From Gigantopelta aegis (lineage: Eukaryota; Mollusca; Gastropoda; Neomphalida; Peltospiridae), in assembly GCF_016097555.1 (NCBI RefSeq), contig NC_054702.1, forward strand, positions 103,174,017-103,238,016: a stretch of 64,000 nt of DNA, read 5' to 3'. Below the pieces are notes generated by a model. The model saw only the letters and a list, made by a program, of their open reading frames with translations. It was not told the DNA's origin and ran no database searches. Below are positions 12,301 through 21,173 of the stretch, one piece after another. The translations under genes were made by a program, and so were the position numbers. Position 1 is the first letter of the stretch; the number at the start of each line of letters is the position of its first letter.

Positions 12301-12545
12301 CACCTGTGACTTTTTTCCCAGATTCCTAGATTCATCCCTGTATTAATCAAATGATTTGAGAGTTCCATCGCAAGTCCTCATTAAGTACTTGGTGGTATAT
12401 TAATTTAAAGACAAAACTGACACTGATCTTGTTCAGAATAATCTAAAAATAATTTAAATAAAACTCTTACCATTTTGCCTTTCCTAAACTCATAGCGAAC
12501 TACTGCAAAATACTTGAGCCCGTAAGAACCTCCAACAATAACAAT
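9372..12545 (-). CDS. COX16: COX16 homologue, mitochondrial complex IV assembly factor (three exons; first exon not found)
   Basis: Three minus-strand exons are joined by consensus sites: 12545-12471 (25 codons, acceptor TTACAG, donor GTAAGA), 10997-10917 (27 codons, acceptor TTTCAG, donor GTATAA) and 9467-9372 (31 codons plus TAG, acceptor TTTCAG). All are phase 0. The product reads IVIVGGSYGLKYFAVVRYEF, then SLESEYL, then MDSWKNIRGPRPWEDS. From memory, human COX16 has LLIVGGSFGL, SLESEY and DDWKNIRGPRPWED in the same order and spacing. The family is a small inner-membrane protein with one transmembrane helix (here around IVIVGGSYGLKYF) that acts in COX1/COX2 maturation. The exon for the first 20-25 residues is not seen between 12.5 and 30 kb; it may lie beyond the nested transposons. 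Several SINEs sit in the introns. Confidence 0.85.
9527..9793 (-). repeat. tRNA-headed SINE, minus strand (family 2)
   Basis: Read on the minus strand it has a head near 9793, the shared core (GTGCATATAAAAGATCTCTT) and the tail ending at TGTCAAACATTTGG/TTAATCATC. It lies in the COX16 3' gap between exons, close to the last exon. Confidence 0.7.
9845..10035 (-). repeat. SINE fragment, minus strand
   Basis: Common tail and core of the same SINE body, without the tRNA-like head. It lies next to the previous copy in the same orientation. Confidence 0.6.
10036..10900. other. COX16 intron sequence, nothing else seen
   Basis: AT-rich with no inverted ends or coding frame. A short direct repeat (AACGACAGAGGTAAA, twice) lies at about 10860-10888, just downstream of a COX16 donor site. 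Confidence 0.4.
11050..11430 (-). repeat. Two degraded SINE pieces, minus strand
   Basis: 11050-11260 is a diverged core and head region. 11370-11425 reads on the minus strand as a tRNA-like head (GGATTTAGCTCAGTCGGTAA). Both lie in the COX16 intron. Confidence 0.45.
12029..12193 (+). pseudogene. 54-codon protein-like fragment, unrecognised
   Basis: An ATG-to-TAG frame with protein-like composition and codon use. It includes paired Trp residues (TSTWWVIEWF) and a charged stretch (RLEDRKTVAEFLPGIR). The sequence is less AT-rich than its surroundings. It lies antisense within a COX16 intron. I do not recognise the family. It could be an exon relic, part of a repeat, or chance. Confidence 0.2.
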
Positions 12546-12850
12546 CTGTAACAATCAAAAGCTTTCTAGTAGTAGCCAAACAGTTTGTAATAGGCAAGAA
12601 AGAATGAAAAACAAATGTTTGTTACAATGACACCTAAGCACATTTTATTTGGTGTTTAACATCAGGGCTCGAAATAACACTTAACAGCCTTCAAAAAGAA
12701 AAAAGCAGTAATTGTTTTAAGACATTACAGGTTAAGTTACTTCTATGTCCATTTTTCTTCTTTTTTTAAATCAGTAAGTGCAGCATTTATACACAGACAA
12801 TCCATTTCATTTATTATTAGAATTTAAAAATTATATATATATATATATAT

Positions 12851-12994
12851 ACTAAATTTTTAGCATTCACTAATAACTCATTACTCGGAGTTTCAGGCTC
12901 CTCGCCTTCATCAGAATTATAAACACTCATCTGATGAAGGCGAGGAGCCTGAAACTCCGAGTAATGAGTTATTAGTGAATGCTAAAAATTTAGT
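12851..12994. repeat. Perfect 64-bp inverted repeat with 16-nt spacer, between TA tracts
   Basis: The left arm 12851-12914 is the exact reverse complement of 12931-12994, with 16 nt between. (TA)n runs lie at 12834-12850 and 13057-13084. The right arm carries the hammerhead motif. The left arm is its inverted copy, but on the minus strand its 5' stem-I partner is missing. Confidence 0.95.
12925..12969 (+). ncRNA. Type I hammerhead ribozyme motif
   Basis: Every conserved part is in order. Stem I 5' strand ACTCAT (12925-12930). Core CTGATGA (12931-12937). Stem II AGGC/GCCT (12938-12941, 12947-12950) with loop GAGGA. Core GAAA (12951-12954). A short stem III region CTCCGAG (12955-12961), then the cleavage triplet GTA (12961-12963). 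Stem I 3' strand ATGAGT (12964-12969) is fully complementary to the 5' strand. The predicted cut follows A12963. Minimal hammerheads with a very short stem III are known from Penelope-like retroelements and from retrozymes. Activity as a monomer may be weak with such a stem III; the known forms often work as dimers. Confidence 0.8.
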
Positions 12995-13054
12995 GTACCT
13001 GCTCCACTAACATTGTGTTGAGCACTTTATGTCCAATAGTGATAACAAATATAT

Positions 13055-13088
<34 letters not shown>

Positions 13089-13096
13089 GAGGGATT

Positions 13097-13505
13097 CAGC
13101 TAAAGCACCCAGCATAATGTGTTATTATACTAAACATGCATAAACACCACTAAGGCGTCCAAGGTTTATTTCTCTTTGTTTAGACTTAAGGTACTTGCGA
13201 AATTCCTCCAAGACACTTGGGACATTAATATATGGTAAACACTGTCACTGGGGTTATCTTAAGGAACCCAGGACAGTATTGGTCTGCCAGTATTGGTCAG
13301 GTGTGTGTGGTGTTATTATAGTGACTGGGGTGAAAGATAGTTCACTGAGAGACTGAGAGAGACAGAGAGAGAATATCTGGCAAGAGAGAAAGACGTTTGG
13401 GGCCAACTCTCCATATCATATACATTATCTATATGTTATCATTATGGATTAAAGAATATAATCGAGATCGAACTTGTGTAGTTTTTGTGTGAGGGTGCTT
13501 TATGC
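13097..13505. mobile_element. Possible MITE inside a TA tract
   Basis: AAAGCACCC near the left end is mirrored by GGGTGCTTT near the right end, and both sides are flanked by (TA)n. There is no coding frame. The family is unknown, and it could belong to the same retroelement remnant as the hammerhead repeat. Confidence 0.35.
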
Positions 13506-14529
13506 ATATATATATATATATGTATCCTCGCAGTATGGGTTTTGGCTCGGATAAGCAATGATCTTGTTTTTCTTGTTATTACTGACAGAGACATAACCTA
13601 ATGTATATAAATCATTAAAATATAAATATTAATTTCAATATATAGTGGGATTATTAGTTTTAGTTTTACTTTACTTGTGAATACTGTAATATTCTCACCT
13701 TTATGATGCAGTGTGTATTTTGAAGCGGAACATCCCGATAACTTCTGAATTACCAATATTCAAGAAAAATAACTCTAAACAACTGGAAACGATGTGTGGT
13801 GGTCCATAAATTCCATATTAATAATACACGTAAAAAATAACACTATTAAAATACATTTTAACCCTATCGTCATATGTAAACCATATAGCCCAGTGCATAT
13901 TCACTATTTGTACATTAATAGGGTGGGGTAAATTTGGCAGCCCTTCAAGTGTTTTGATTTTTTATTATTACTTTTATTCAAAACAATGTCCACTACACAT
14001 TTCATGTGAAATAGATATTATTTTAAGATGTAATATGCACTTGAGCATCCTTTAATCCTGACCCAATATAATCGTACACAGTACATGTAAAATAAGGACA
14101 GGGGACTCATTTGGACGTGCATAGAAATAGATTGACGTAGGGTTGCTCTAACTGCCATGTGTTTGTTTCACTAGTAGCAGATGACAATGTTTCATGCAGC
14201 AGGTGAGTAAAATTAATTGTGAAAATTTAGAGATAGAGGGATGCTTATGCATGTTAAAAAAGTGCCTTACAGAAAATAGTTCTTTTAGTTATATGGTATT
14301 TTTAATTGTTTATACTTACCACAAATTGGCAAATTGTAAACATTGCTTTATTCTTATCAATAAAAAATACTTCAGTCAACAAAAACTTCTGCCTTTGATG
14401 TCATAGCTTTTCTTTGATGACGCACAATTGCTATTTAAAGATAGCATGCCAAAATACATACGGCATCATAATACATACCGAGACGATATATGTTATAAAT
14501 TAATAACTGTCATACCAGTTAGAAGATAA
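13506..14529. other. AT-rich intergenic sequence, no gene seen
   Basis: No protein-like frame or complete repeat was recognised. Confidence 0.4.
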
Positions 14530-14969
14530 GGGGCCATTCAAATATTACGTAACACTATTTTTGTCAAATTTAGACACCGTCCCTCTGCCCTGTAACACTA
14601 GATCATACACCCCCAAAATATTACATAATGCTTGGAGACGCACGCACACGAACACCAATTCACAAATAAGTCGGGTGATGGATGTAATATATGTTTTGAG
14701 ATTTGGGAAAGCACAAATACAAATTTCAATTCAATTTATAATTCTTACTGTGTGTAAGCCTACATATGCCTAGCTATAACTATCTTCATTCAATATTGTC
14801 ACCGTGGCAAAATGTTTATGATAAAAAATTATGAATTTTTGCAATTTACAAAAGTGTGTTATGTAATGCTGTTAAATACTCCAACCCACTCCCTGTAACC
14901 CTACATAACGTTTGGACCTATACCCACCCATCCACCCCCTGGAGCATTACGTAATATTTGAATGGCCCC
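14530..14969. mobile_element. PIF/Harbinger-like MITE, 440 bp, TAA TSD
   Basis: It begins GGGGCCATTCAAATATTACG and ends with the reverse complement, CGTAATATTTGAATGGCCCC. The flanks are TAA (14527-14529) and TAA (14970-14972). A 3-bp T/A-rich duplication with GGG ends fits PIF/Harbinger. The interior is non-coding. Confidence 0.75.
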
Positions 14970-15855
14970 TAATTTCAATAGCTATCTGTAAACCGTATGT
15001 ACCAGTAATAGGTTACAGTTTTAGCTATATCTCGAACCTGTATAATATATTATACAACTATGGTTCATTATCAACAGTTTTAAGGAAGACTAGCGTTACA
15101 CTTTGACGATCACATCCGAGAATGTCCGAATTGATACAACGTGGTCGCCGGGACCTTTAGACCAAACTTAATAGTAAGCCTACGTGACCGACAACTAACG
15201 ATACTGTACCAAAAATGGAAGTCCATAACGAACAAAACGACGTTTGTAAAGTCGCTGAAACCATTCTGCCATATTTCTTGGTTACGATATTTTGATCACA
15301 TGAAATACAAATGTTTTAAGGCACCATTCTTGAAGGCTAAACAATCATGTTAGCCGGTCATTGTACATGGTCTCAATCTACAGTTATTTCCCAACACTAT
15401 GTCTATGATAACATCTGATGCAATGAGACTGTCGACCTTATTCATTTGCATGTTAATAAACAATCTGTTAAAGTAAAATCAGTACTTGTATGTTGTTTGG
15501 TATAGCGGTGGTTAAATTTTGCCAATATTCCTGTACATATATTCAGGGCTCGCACTTGAAACAATTTACCGGCCTCGGTGGTGTCGTGGACCTTAAGCCA
15601 TCGGACATAAAGCTTGTTAGGGTTCGCAGCCTAGTACCGGCTCCTACCCAGAACAAGTTTTATGGACTCACTCACGGTCCTGGACAAACGGCCCATATAG
15701 CCGAGGTGTGTGCCCAGGACAGCGTGCTTGAACCGTAATGGATATAATCACGAAAATAACTTGAAATGAAAATACAAATGAAACAATTATCAACGGCCGT
15801 GGTATGTGTTATCCTGTCCGCGGGATGGTGCATATAAAAGATCCCTTACTATTAA

Positions 15856-16235
15856 AGGGACATGCCTGAGTTTGCTGCATTGTAAGATGTTTCCGACTAA
15901 TAAAATATTTCTACGATTAAACTTACATATTAGATATATTTTCTAGTTTAGAAGATCAGTGTCTGTATATTCAATGTGTTTCTGGTCATCTTAATATTTG
16001 TAAGAAGCCCAAACTAGATTTTGTCTTCAAATAATTTCATACGTACGAAAAAAAGATATTTTAGGAAATAAAATGAAATTAACGTAGTACAAATATTAGA
16101 ACGATCAGAAACATGTTTAATATACAGCCATTAATATTTTATGCAGAAAAATATATTTGATATGTAATTACATTCGTTAAAAAATCTGTTAGTCGATAAC
16201 ATCTTTAAAATTGCAGCAAACTCAGGAATGTCCCT
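15856..16235. mobile_element. piggyBac-like MITE family B, full copy
   Basis: The ends AGGGACATGCCTGAGTTTGC and GCAAACTCAGGAATGTCCCT are inverted and flanked by TTAA on both sides (15852-15855, 16236-16239). The 380-bp interior is AT-rich and non-coding. It interrupts the SINE core. Related copies lie at 39877-39972 and about 45520-45890. Confidence 0.8.
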
Positions 16236-16570
16236 TTAATGGGAAAATGTAAATGGTTTGCTCTCTATGACTATGCAGAGCCGGTTTATCATAGTAGCAA
16301 ATGTAGTATGTGCTACGGACCCCACGCTTCCGGGGGCCCCGCGGTAATGTGTACATTTATTTTCCCCAGGTAATTTCCCCCCTCTCTCCGTGGGGGTTGC
16401 AAAATATACAATCTAAATAAAATTATCTCCACTATTACATGTGGATCTAACAGCAGTCCCTTGGAGCTCATGTCCAGTTGACCTTTCATTCGACCAATCA
16501 AAACATTACTTTCAAAATCATGCAAGTGATTTGAAAAGAATTGGGTTTATGCCGAGGGTATACGAAATGA

Positions 16571-16929
16571 AAGAAAGAAAGAAGTGTTTTATTTAACGAC
16601 GCACTCAACACATTTTATTTTACGGTTATATGGCGTCAGACATATGGTTAAGGACCACACAGATTTTTTTAGAGGAAACCCGCTGTCGCCACATAGGCTA
16701 CTCTTTTACGACAGGCAACAAGGGATCTTTTATTTGTGCTTCCCACAGGCAGGATAGCACAAACCATGGCCTTTGTTGAACCAGTTATGGATCACTGGTC
16801 GGTGCAAGTGGTTTACATCTACCCATTGAGCCTTGCGGAGCACTCACTCAGGGTTTGGAGTCGGTATCTGGATTAAAAATTCCATGCCTCGAGTGGGATT
16901 CGAACCCAGTACCTACCAGCCTGTAGACC
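16571..16929 (-). repeat. SINE family 3, minus strand, with 13-bp TSD
   Basis: On the minus strand it has a tRNA-like head with B box (GGGTTCGAATCCCACTCGAG), then body and tail ending near TTTATTTAACGACGC. It is flanked by GTATACGAAATGA on both sides (16558-16570 and 16930-16942). The second Mutator-like copy carries this site once, so it serves as the empty site. Confidence 0.9.
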
Positions 16930-17139
16930 GTATACGAAATGATTCGGGTGAATTACGAAGAATGCCGGAAAGTAATTTCAATATAAAATGTTATATAAAA
17001 TTCGTTTCAAAACGGAAAAAACCCCGTGATAGTATAGCCATAAAATCTGTTTATACTAGTATACAATCCAGAGTGTATTACTGCACTTTTCCCCCTGTTT
17101 TTTTCAATGTTGAAATAGACCAACAAGTTCGCCTATTGC

Positions 17140-17181
<42 letters not shown>

Positions 17182-17352
17182 GTTTTATTGCCAGCCCCTT
17201 GTTTACAATTAGAACACATGCCAAGGGTAAAACATGGGTTGTGTACATAAAACTAATAAACCAAAACAACATAATATAATACTTTAGGGTACTGGCTTGC
17301 AAAACCCACCTCACCCCAACCCCAACCCCAACCCCCCCCCCTCTCCATCCCC

Positions 17353-17353
<1 letters not shown>

Positions 17354-17447
<94 letters not shown>

Positions 17448-17565
17448 ACTACATATCTAATCAATGTAGTTATCCATTTATCTTTCTCTCACGCAAAAAA
17501 ACAGCACACTTTCATCCTTTTCCATTCCATGAACGACGTACATAAATATTTAAAATACGCACATG

Positions 17566-17613
<48 letters not shown>

Positions 17614-17614
17614 T

Positions 17615-17680
<66 letters not shown>
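17354..17680. repeat. Cluster of (CT)n, (TA)n and (CA)n microsatellites
   Basis: (CT)n at about 17354-17444, (TA)n at about 17568-17612 and (CA)n at about 17629-17680. They are preceded by a CCCCAA-type run at 17308-17340. All lie in the 3' region of the LINE. Confidence 0.95.
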
Positions 17681-17682
<2 letters not shown>

Positions 17683-18177
17683 GTAACTACATTATTAATG
17701 CGTGGATCGCTGGGAACAAGACGATGCACAAGGAAAGTTACAAAAATTAGGTCTGATCAAAGAGAGAATAATACACTGACCACTTGGTGAAGAATTTATT
17801 AAGATTGTTCTTACTAAGATAAATACATTTTTCTACTTTATATCTTTGTTTAGCTTCGTTTTGGAAGTGTATAATATTTAATTGGACCCTTTGCACTTTA
17901 CATTTATATATAAATTATTTAGCTAATAATAGTAGTAGGTTAAAAACATTATCTGTTTTAATATTATCTTTACATCCAAATATCACTAGCTCAAGAGAAA
18001 GCTTTAAATTACATATATGCTTACATGAGTTTGATAACCAATTTAAATAATCATTCCAAAAGTTCTTAACAATGTTACATTCCCAAAATAAATGTACTAT
18101 AGATTCTTTTCCTTCATGACAAAACGTACACGTTTCACTGTCAGTTAATTTTAATTTATATGTGAAACTATTAGTAG

Positions 18178-18609
18178 TTAATATTCTATAAGTATTCTAT
18201 ATTGGAACCATCTAAGTTTTATTTCTTGCGTGGTTACAAATGGTTTTAAATAAATAGTGTGCCAATTAAGGTCTGAAATAATATAATTTTGCCATTTTGA
18301 TATTGCAGAATTTGGCTTTCCAGAAGTTACAAGTGTGTAATAATATAGTTTCGAGCCATTTCTGATAGAACAAAGTTTTTGTTGAACAGGAGAATCATCT
18401 AAAGGAATATTTGTTTCTATTATATTCAGTTTCGTCTTCTTAAGGTAAGCCTTAAGTGAGTTAATAACTCCTTGATACTCTAAAAAAGATGCATTTAATT
18501 TGTATAAATTATTAAATGCGGTTAAAGTTAAAAAGTTGCCGTATTCATCAACAAGATCACAGATTTGAGATACACCTTTCCCAAGCCATTTCTTTTTTAA
18601 AATTTCCAA
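18178..18609 (-). pseudogene. LINE ORF2 relic, C-terminal side of reverse transcriptase
   Basis: A 143-codon open frame with the L1-type pattern FLTLTAFNNLYKLNASFLEYQ and, near its end, EIKLRWFQYRILIEY. This is the connector region after the polymerase domain in L1-like ORF2. It stops early relative to the family, before the Cys-rich end. Confidence 0.7.
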
Positions 18610-18649
18610 TAGTTATTATGTTTTATATTTTCAGTTAATTCGAACTTAA

Positions 18650-19471
18650 AGGGACACACCCTAGTTACGGCTATTTGTTAACCATTACGGCGTTGTTTTT
18701 CGCTATTAAACCCCATTTTTCACAAATAAAATTGCACTTTACTTACATTTTATTATTTAGAATACACATTTCCATTCACCTGAAGTGCTTTTTGGTAATC
18801 CTGATGTTTGTAAAACCATGAAATGCATTTTTTGCATTTTTTCTCAAGACGTGCTGTCGAGAAAAAAAACCGTTAAGCAAGCGAGGTCCAATCTATTTTT
18901 AGAGGGAATCTTCCTGTGTAAACGTCACAGATGTTGGTATACCACGTGACCGTTATCATTTTGGTTCGGTTTGTTTTCTCGTGCACGGTTCGCGCAATCA
19001 ACATCCGATTTGTTGTTGTTCATTTGTGAGATTTTTCTTCACAGTTCGTGAACATTTTCAGTAACAATAAAGTTCAGACAAGTAAGTGTCTCAATACAAA
19101 ACGTTACAAACCCTTAAAACCAATAATTTTGCTAAGTCTTACGATATCTGGAGAGGGGATACAACCAGGACAGAACAGTTGCAACATGTCCAGGAGAGGT
19201 GAAAAGAACGCACCCAAGTCTGTGCGCACTCTGTGAAATTTGTCGTGACGTAGGCATTGTTGTGCTTCGAGCGACATCTACCGGTGACATCAGAATACTA
19301 ACGTTCAAAATTATTTCAAGCAATTGGGACATGGGGATTCCCATGGTATTTATCGATATAAAACCTGCTTTTTCACTCCATTTGATAAAAACGTGATCTA
19401 AGTGTGTTACAGGTTTGTAGATTAACCAAATTATAATTTATTTTCGCTGGCTGGAACTAGGGTGTGCGGCT
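18650..19471. mobile_element. piggyBac-like MITE family A, copy 1 (innermost layer)
   Basis: The ends AGGGACACACCCTAGTT and AACTAGGGTGTGCGGCT are flanked by TTAA (18646-18649, 19472-19475). It is 822 bp and non-coding. It lies inside the LINE between its two coding relics. An inverted copy lies at 24881-25660. Confidence 0.85.
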
Positions 19472-21173
19472 TTAAGACTTAGCATAGAATGATCGGTTCT
19501 ATATCCATAATGTATATTAGAGTTTATTACAGAAGATTACAGTGAATTTGATATTAAGAAAATTGAGTGTATCTATGTGTGGGTTTAAAATCAGATTCCA
19601 GTCACCCCCGAGTCGATAATATGTATTATTAAGCAATTTTACTTGTAAAAATCCTGACTATCTGTATTTGGACCATATAGATTTACCAAAATTAAACGTA
19701 GATTACAAATTGTTATATCTACAATGAGTAAATTTCCATTGTCATCTCTAAATATTGAATGTATTTTATATTCAAAATTATTATTTAACAATATTGCAAC
19801 TCTGCGAGATTGGCTATTATTACAATTACAAATGCATTCAAACCCCCACTCTGCACGAATAAACAGTTCTTTTTCTTTTGTAAAATGGGTGTCATGAAGA
19901 AAGTAAACAGAACCGTTTTGACCGTAAATAATTAAAGACATCTTTTCTCTTTTTAACTCCCGCAAGTCCCCAGCAGTCCATTGAACAAACTGTAAACGAT
20001 CTATTCATACTTAAGTATGCACACAGAATACAGTAAAATACATAGCTTATATATGACAGTATACACCATTCTGCGTACATCACAATACAGTTGATCATTC
20101 CAACGTAAGTACGTCAAATACGGACTATAAATACATGTACATACTTCAAAAGAACAAACTTCCTTAAAACGGCATTTACACAAAAACGTTCACTCTCAAA
20201 CACGCTGCCTTGCTCATGCACACCACAACACATACACCTGATATATAGAGGTGCGAGATTGTGACCCCAAGCCACCGGAGTTACATAATTATTTCTAGTA
20301 CAGGTTCGATCAAGATCCAAACGTAACAGGGTAGTAGTAATAATATTACTAGTTGTAGTAGTAGTAGTTATAATAGTGGTGATGATTACGACAGAGGTAA
20401 TGGTGATCATGATGTACATGCGACCGAAGAACTTAATATTTTATTAATTACACCGACAGAAAGAAGCAATGAGGTTAAGATATTGTAAATACACACCACC
20501 TAAGTCATACACACTAATAATATAAAGAAAACAAAAATACAAACATGCACTAATTAAAATGTATATTATTTTGTAACAAGCACTTACACTCATATGTAGA
20601 TCTTTATTGGCCACATTCAAGGAGAACCTGGTTTATTGTAATTAAGGAGGTTTTATGAAATAAATGGGGCACCCGGCATGTTCGGGACATGCCTGAAAAA
20701 AAAGAAAAGAAGAAGCAATGAAACACGAAAATAGTTGTAGCATATAAACCCCCCATTCACAGTATCATAAAGTTCGCCTATTGCATAAATAGTCTCGACC
20801 GATATTTTCAGAATGTTTATGCTTCCGTATAACGTTATAAAAAGCGAAGTGTAATTGGTCGATATTTAAATTGTTATTTATAGATGAAATGTCACCTGGA
20901 CATGGGAGTCCACGCAATGCTGTTAGATCTACTGGTGAGACCAGTAGAGTTAATTTTAATCAGATTGCAAAATATATATCCTGGAAAGGGGATCCCGCTG
21001 TTATTTATGTTACAGGCCCCGCGGATCCTTAAACCGGCTCCGACTATATGTCAAAATTACCAAATGTTTGACATCCAATAGCCGATTATTAATAAAAATC
21101 AGTATGCTCTAGTGGTGTCTTAAACAAAACAAAGTTTTTAACGTGATGTCTACTACTAATGCGTTACTACACA

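Larger units (their letters stand above)
17143..20770 (-). mobile_element. L1-like LINE, internally deleted, minus strand, 17-bp TSD
   Basis: A poly-T run at 17143-17177 is the polyA tail of a minus-strand insertion. AGTTCGCCTATTGCATA flanks it at 17126-17142 and 20771-20787. Two coding relics remain. Around 19990-19640 is an APE-type endonuclease N-terminal part (HDTHFTKEKELFIRAEWGF, NLYGPNTDSQDFY) with a frame change near 19895. At 18609-18178 is the C-terminal reverse transcriptase flank (EIKLRWFQYRIL). Most of the reverse transcriptase between them is missing. A piggyBac-like MITE sits in the gap, and microsatellites fill the 3' region. Confidence 0.85.
16409..20967. mobile_element. Mutator-like (MULE-type) non-autonomous element, copy 1, 9-bp TSD
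   Basis: The ends are CAATCTAAATAAAATTATCT and, inverted, TTAATTTTAATCAGATTG. They are flanked by CAAAATATA on both sides (16400-16408, 20968-20976). Long inverted arms (well over 100 bp, including ATCTAACAGCA and CATGTCCAG blocks) plus 9-bp duplications fit Mutator-like elements. No transposase is seen. Its own length is about 570 bp; the rest is the SINE at 16571-16929 and the LINE at 17143-20770. A second copy at 33231-34046 shows the uninterrupted sequence across both insertion sites. Confidence 0.75.
16276..21042. mobile_element. hAT-like MITE, second layer of the nest, split by a Mutator-like element
   Basis: Short outer arms 16276-16408 (starting CAGAGCCGGTTTA) and 20968-21042 (ending TAAACCGGCTCCG) share inverted ends and the inverted motif GGCCCCGCGG. 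The flanks read ACTATG and ACTATA, a slightly decayed duplication within the SINE sequence GACTATG. Without its insert the element is about 200 bp. Confidence 0.65.
15569..21137 (+). repeat. SINE (family 4 head) split by two insertions: the outermost layer of the nest
   Basis: The pieces are 15569-15851, 16240-16275 and 21043-21137. The head starts CCGGCCTCGGTGGTGTCGTG. The core CATATAAAAGATCCCTTACT is interrupted by a TTAA MITE, resumes as TGGGAAAATGTAAATGG, is interrupted again at GACTATG, and resumes after 21042 as ACTATATGTCAAAATTACC to the standard tail GGTGTCTTAAACAAAAC. Each piece continues exactly where the last left off, which fixes the insertion order. Confidence 0.8.

Noticed and set aside
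13700-13760. COX16 first exon with a GTGAGA donor on the minus strand
   Set aside because: In the required phase it does not give a plausible N terminus, and the ATG frame has a stop before the donor.
17308-17345. Telomere-like CCCCAA repeats
   Set aside because: Only about three imperfect units, next to a microsatellite in LINE 3' sequence; not the animal TTAGGG type.
17078-17545. Long Arg/Glu and Ser/Leu reading frames
   Set aside because: They are translations of the (CT)n microsatellite on both strands.
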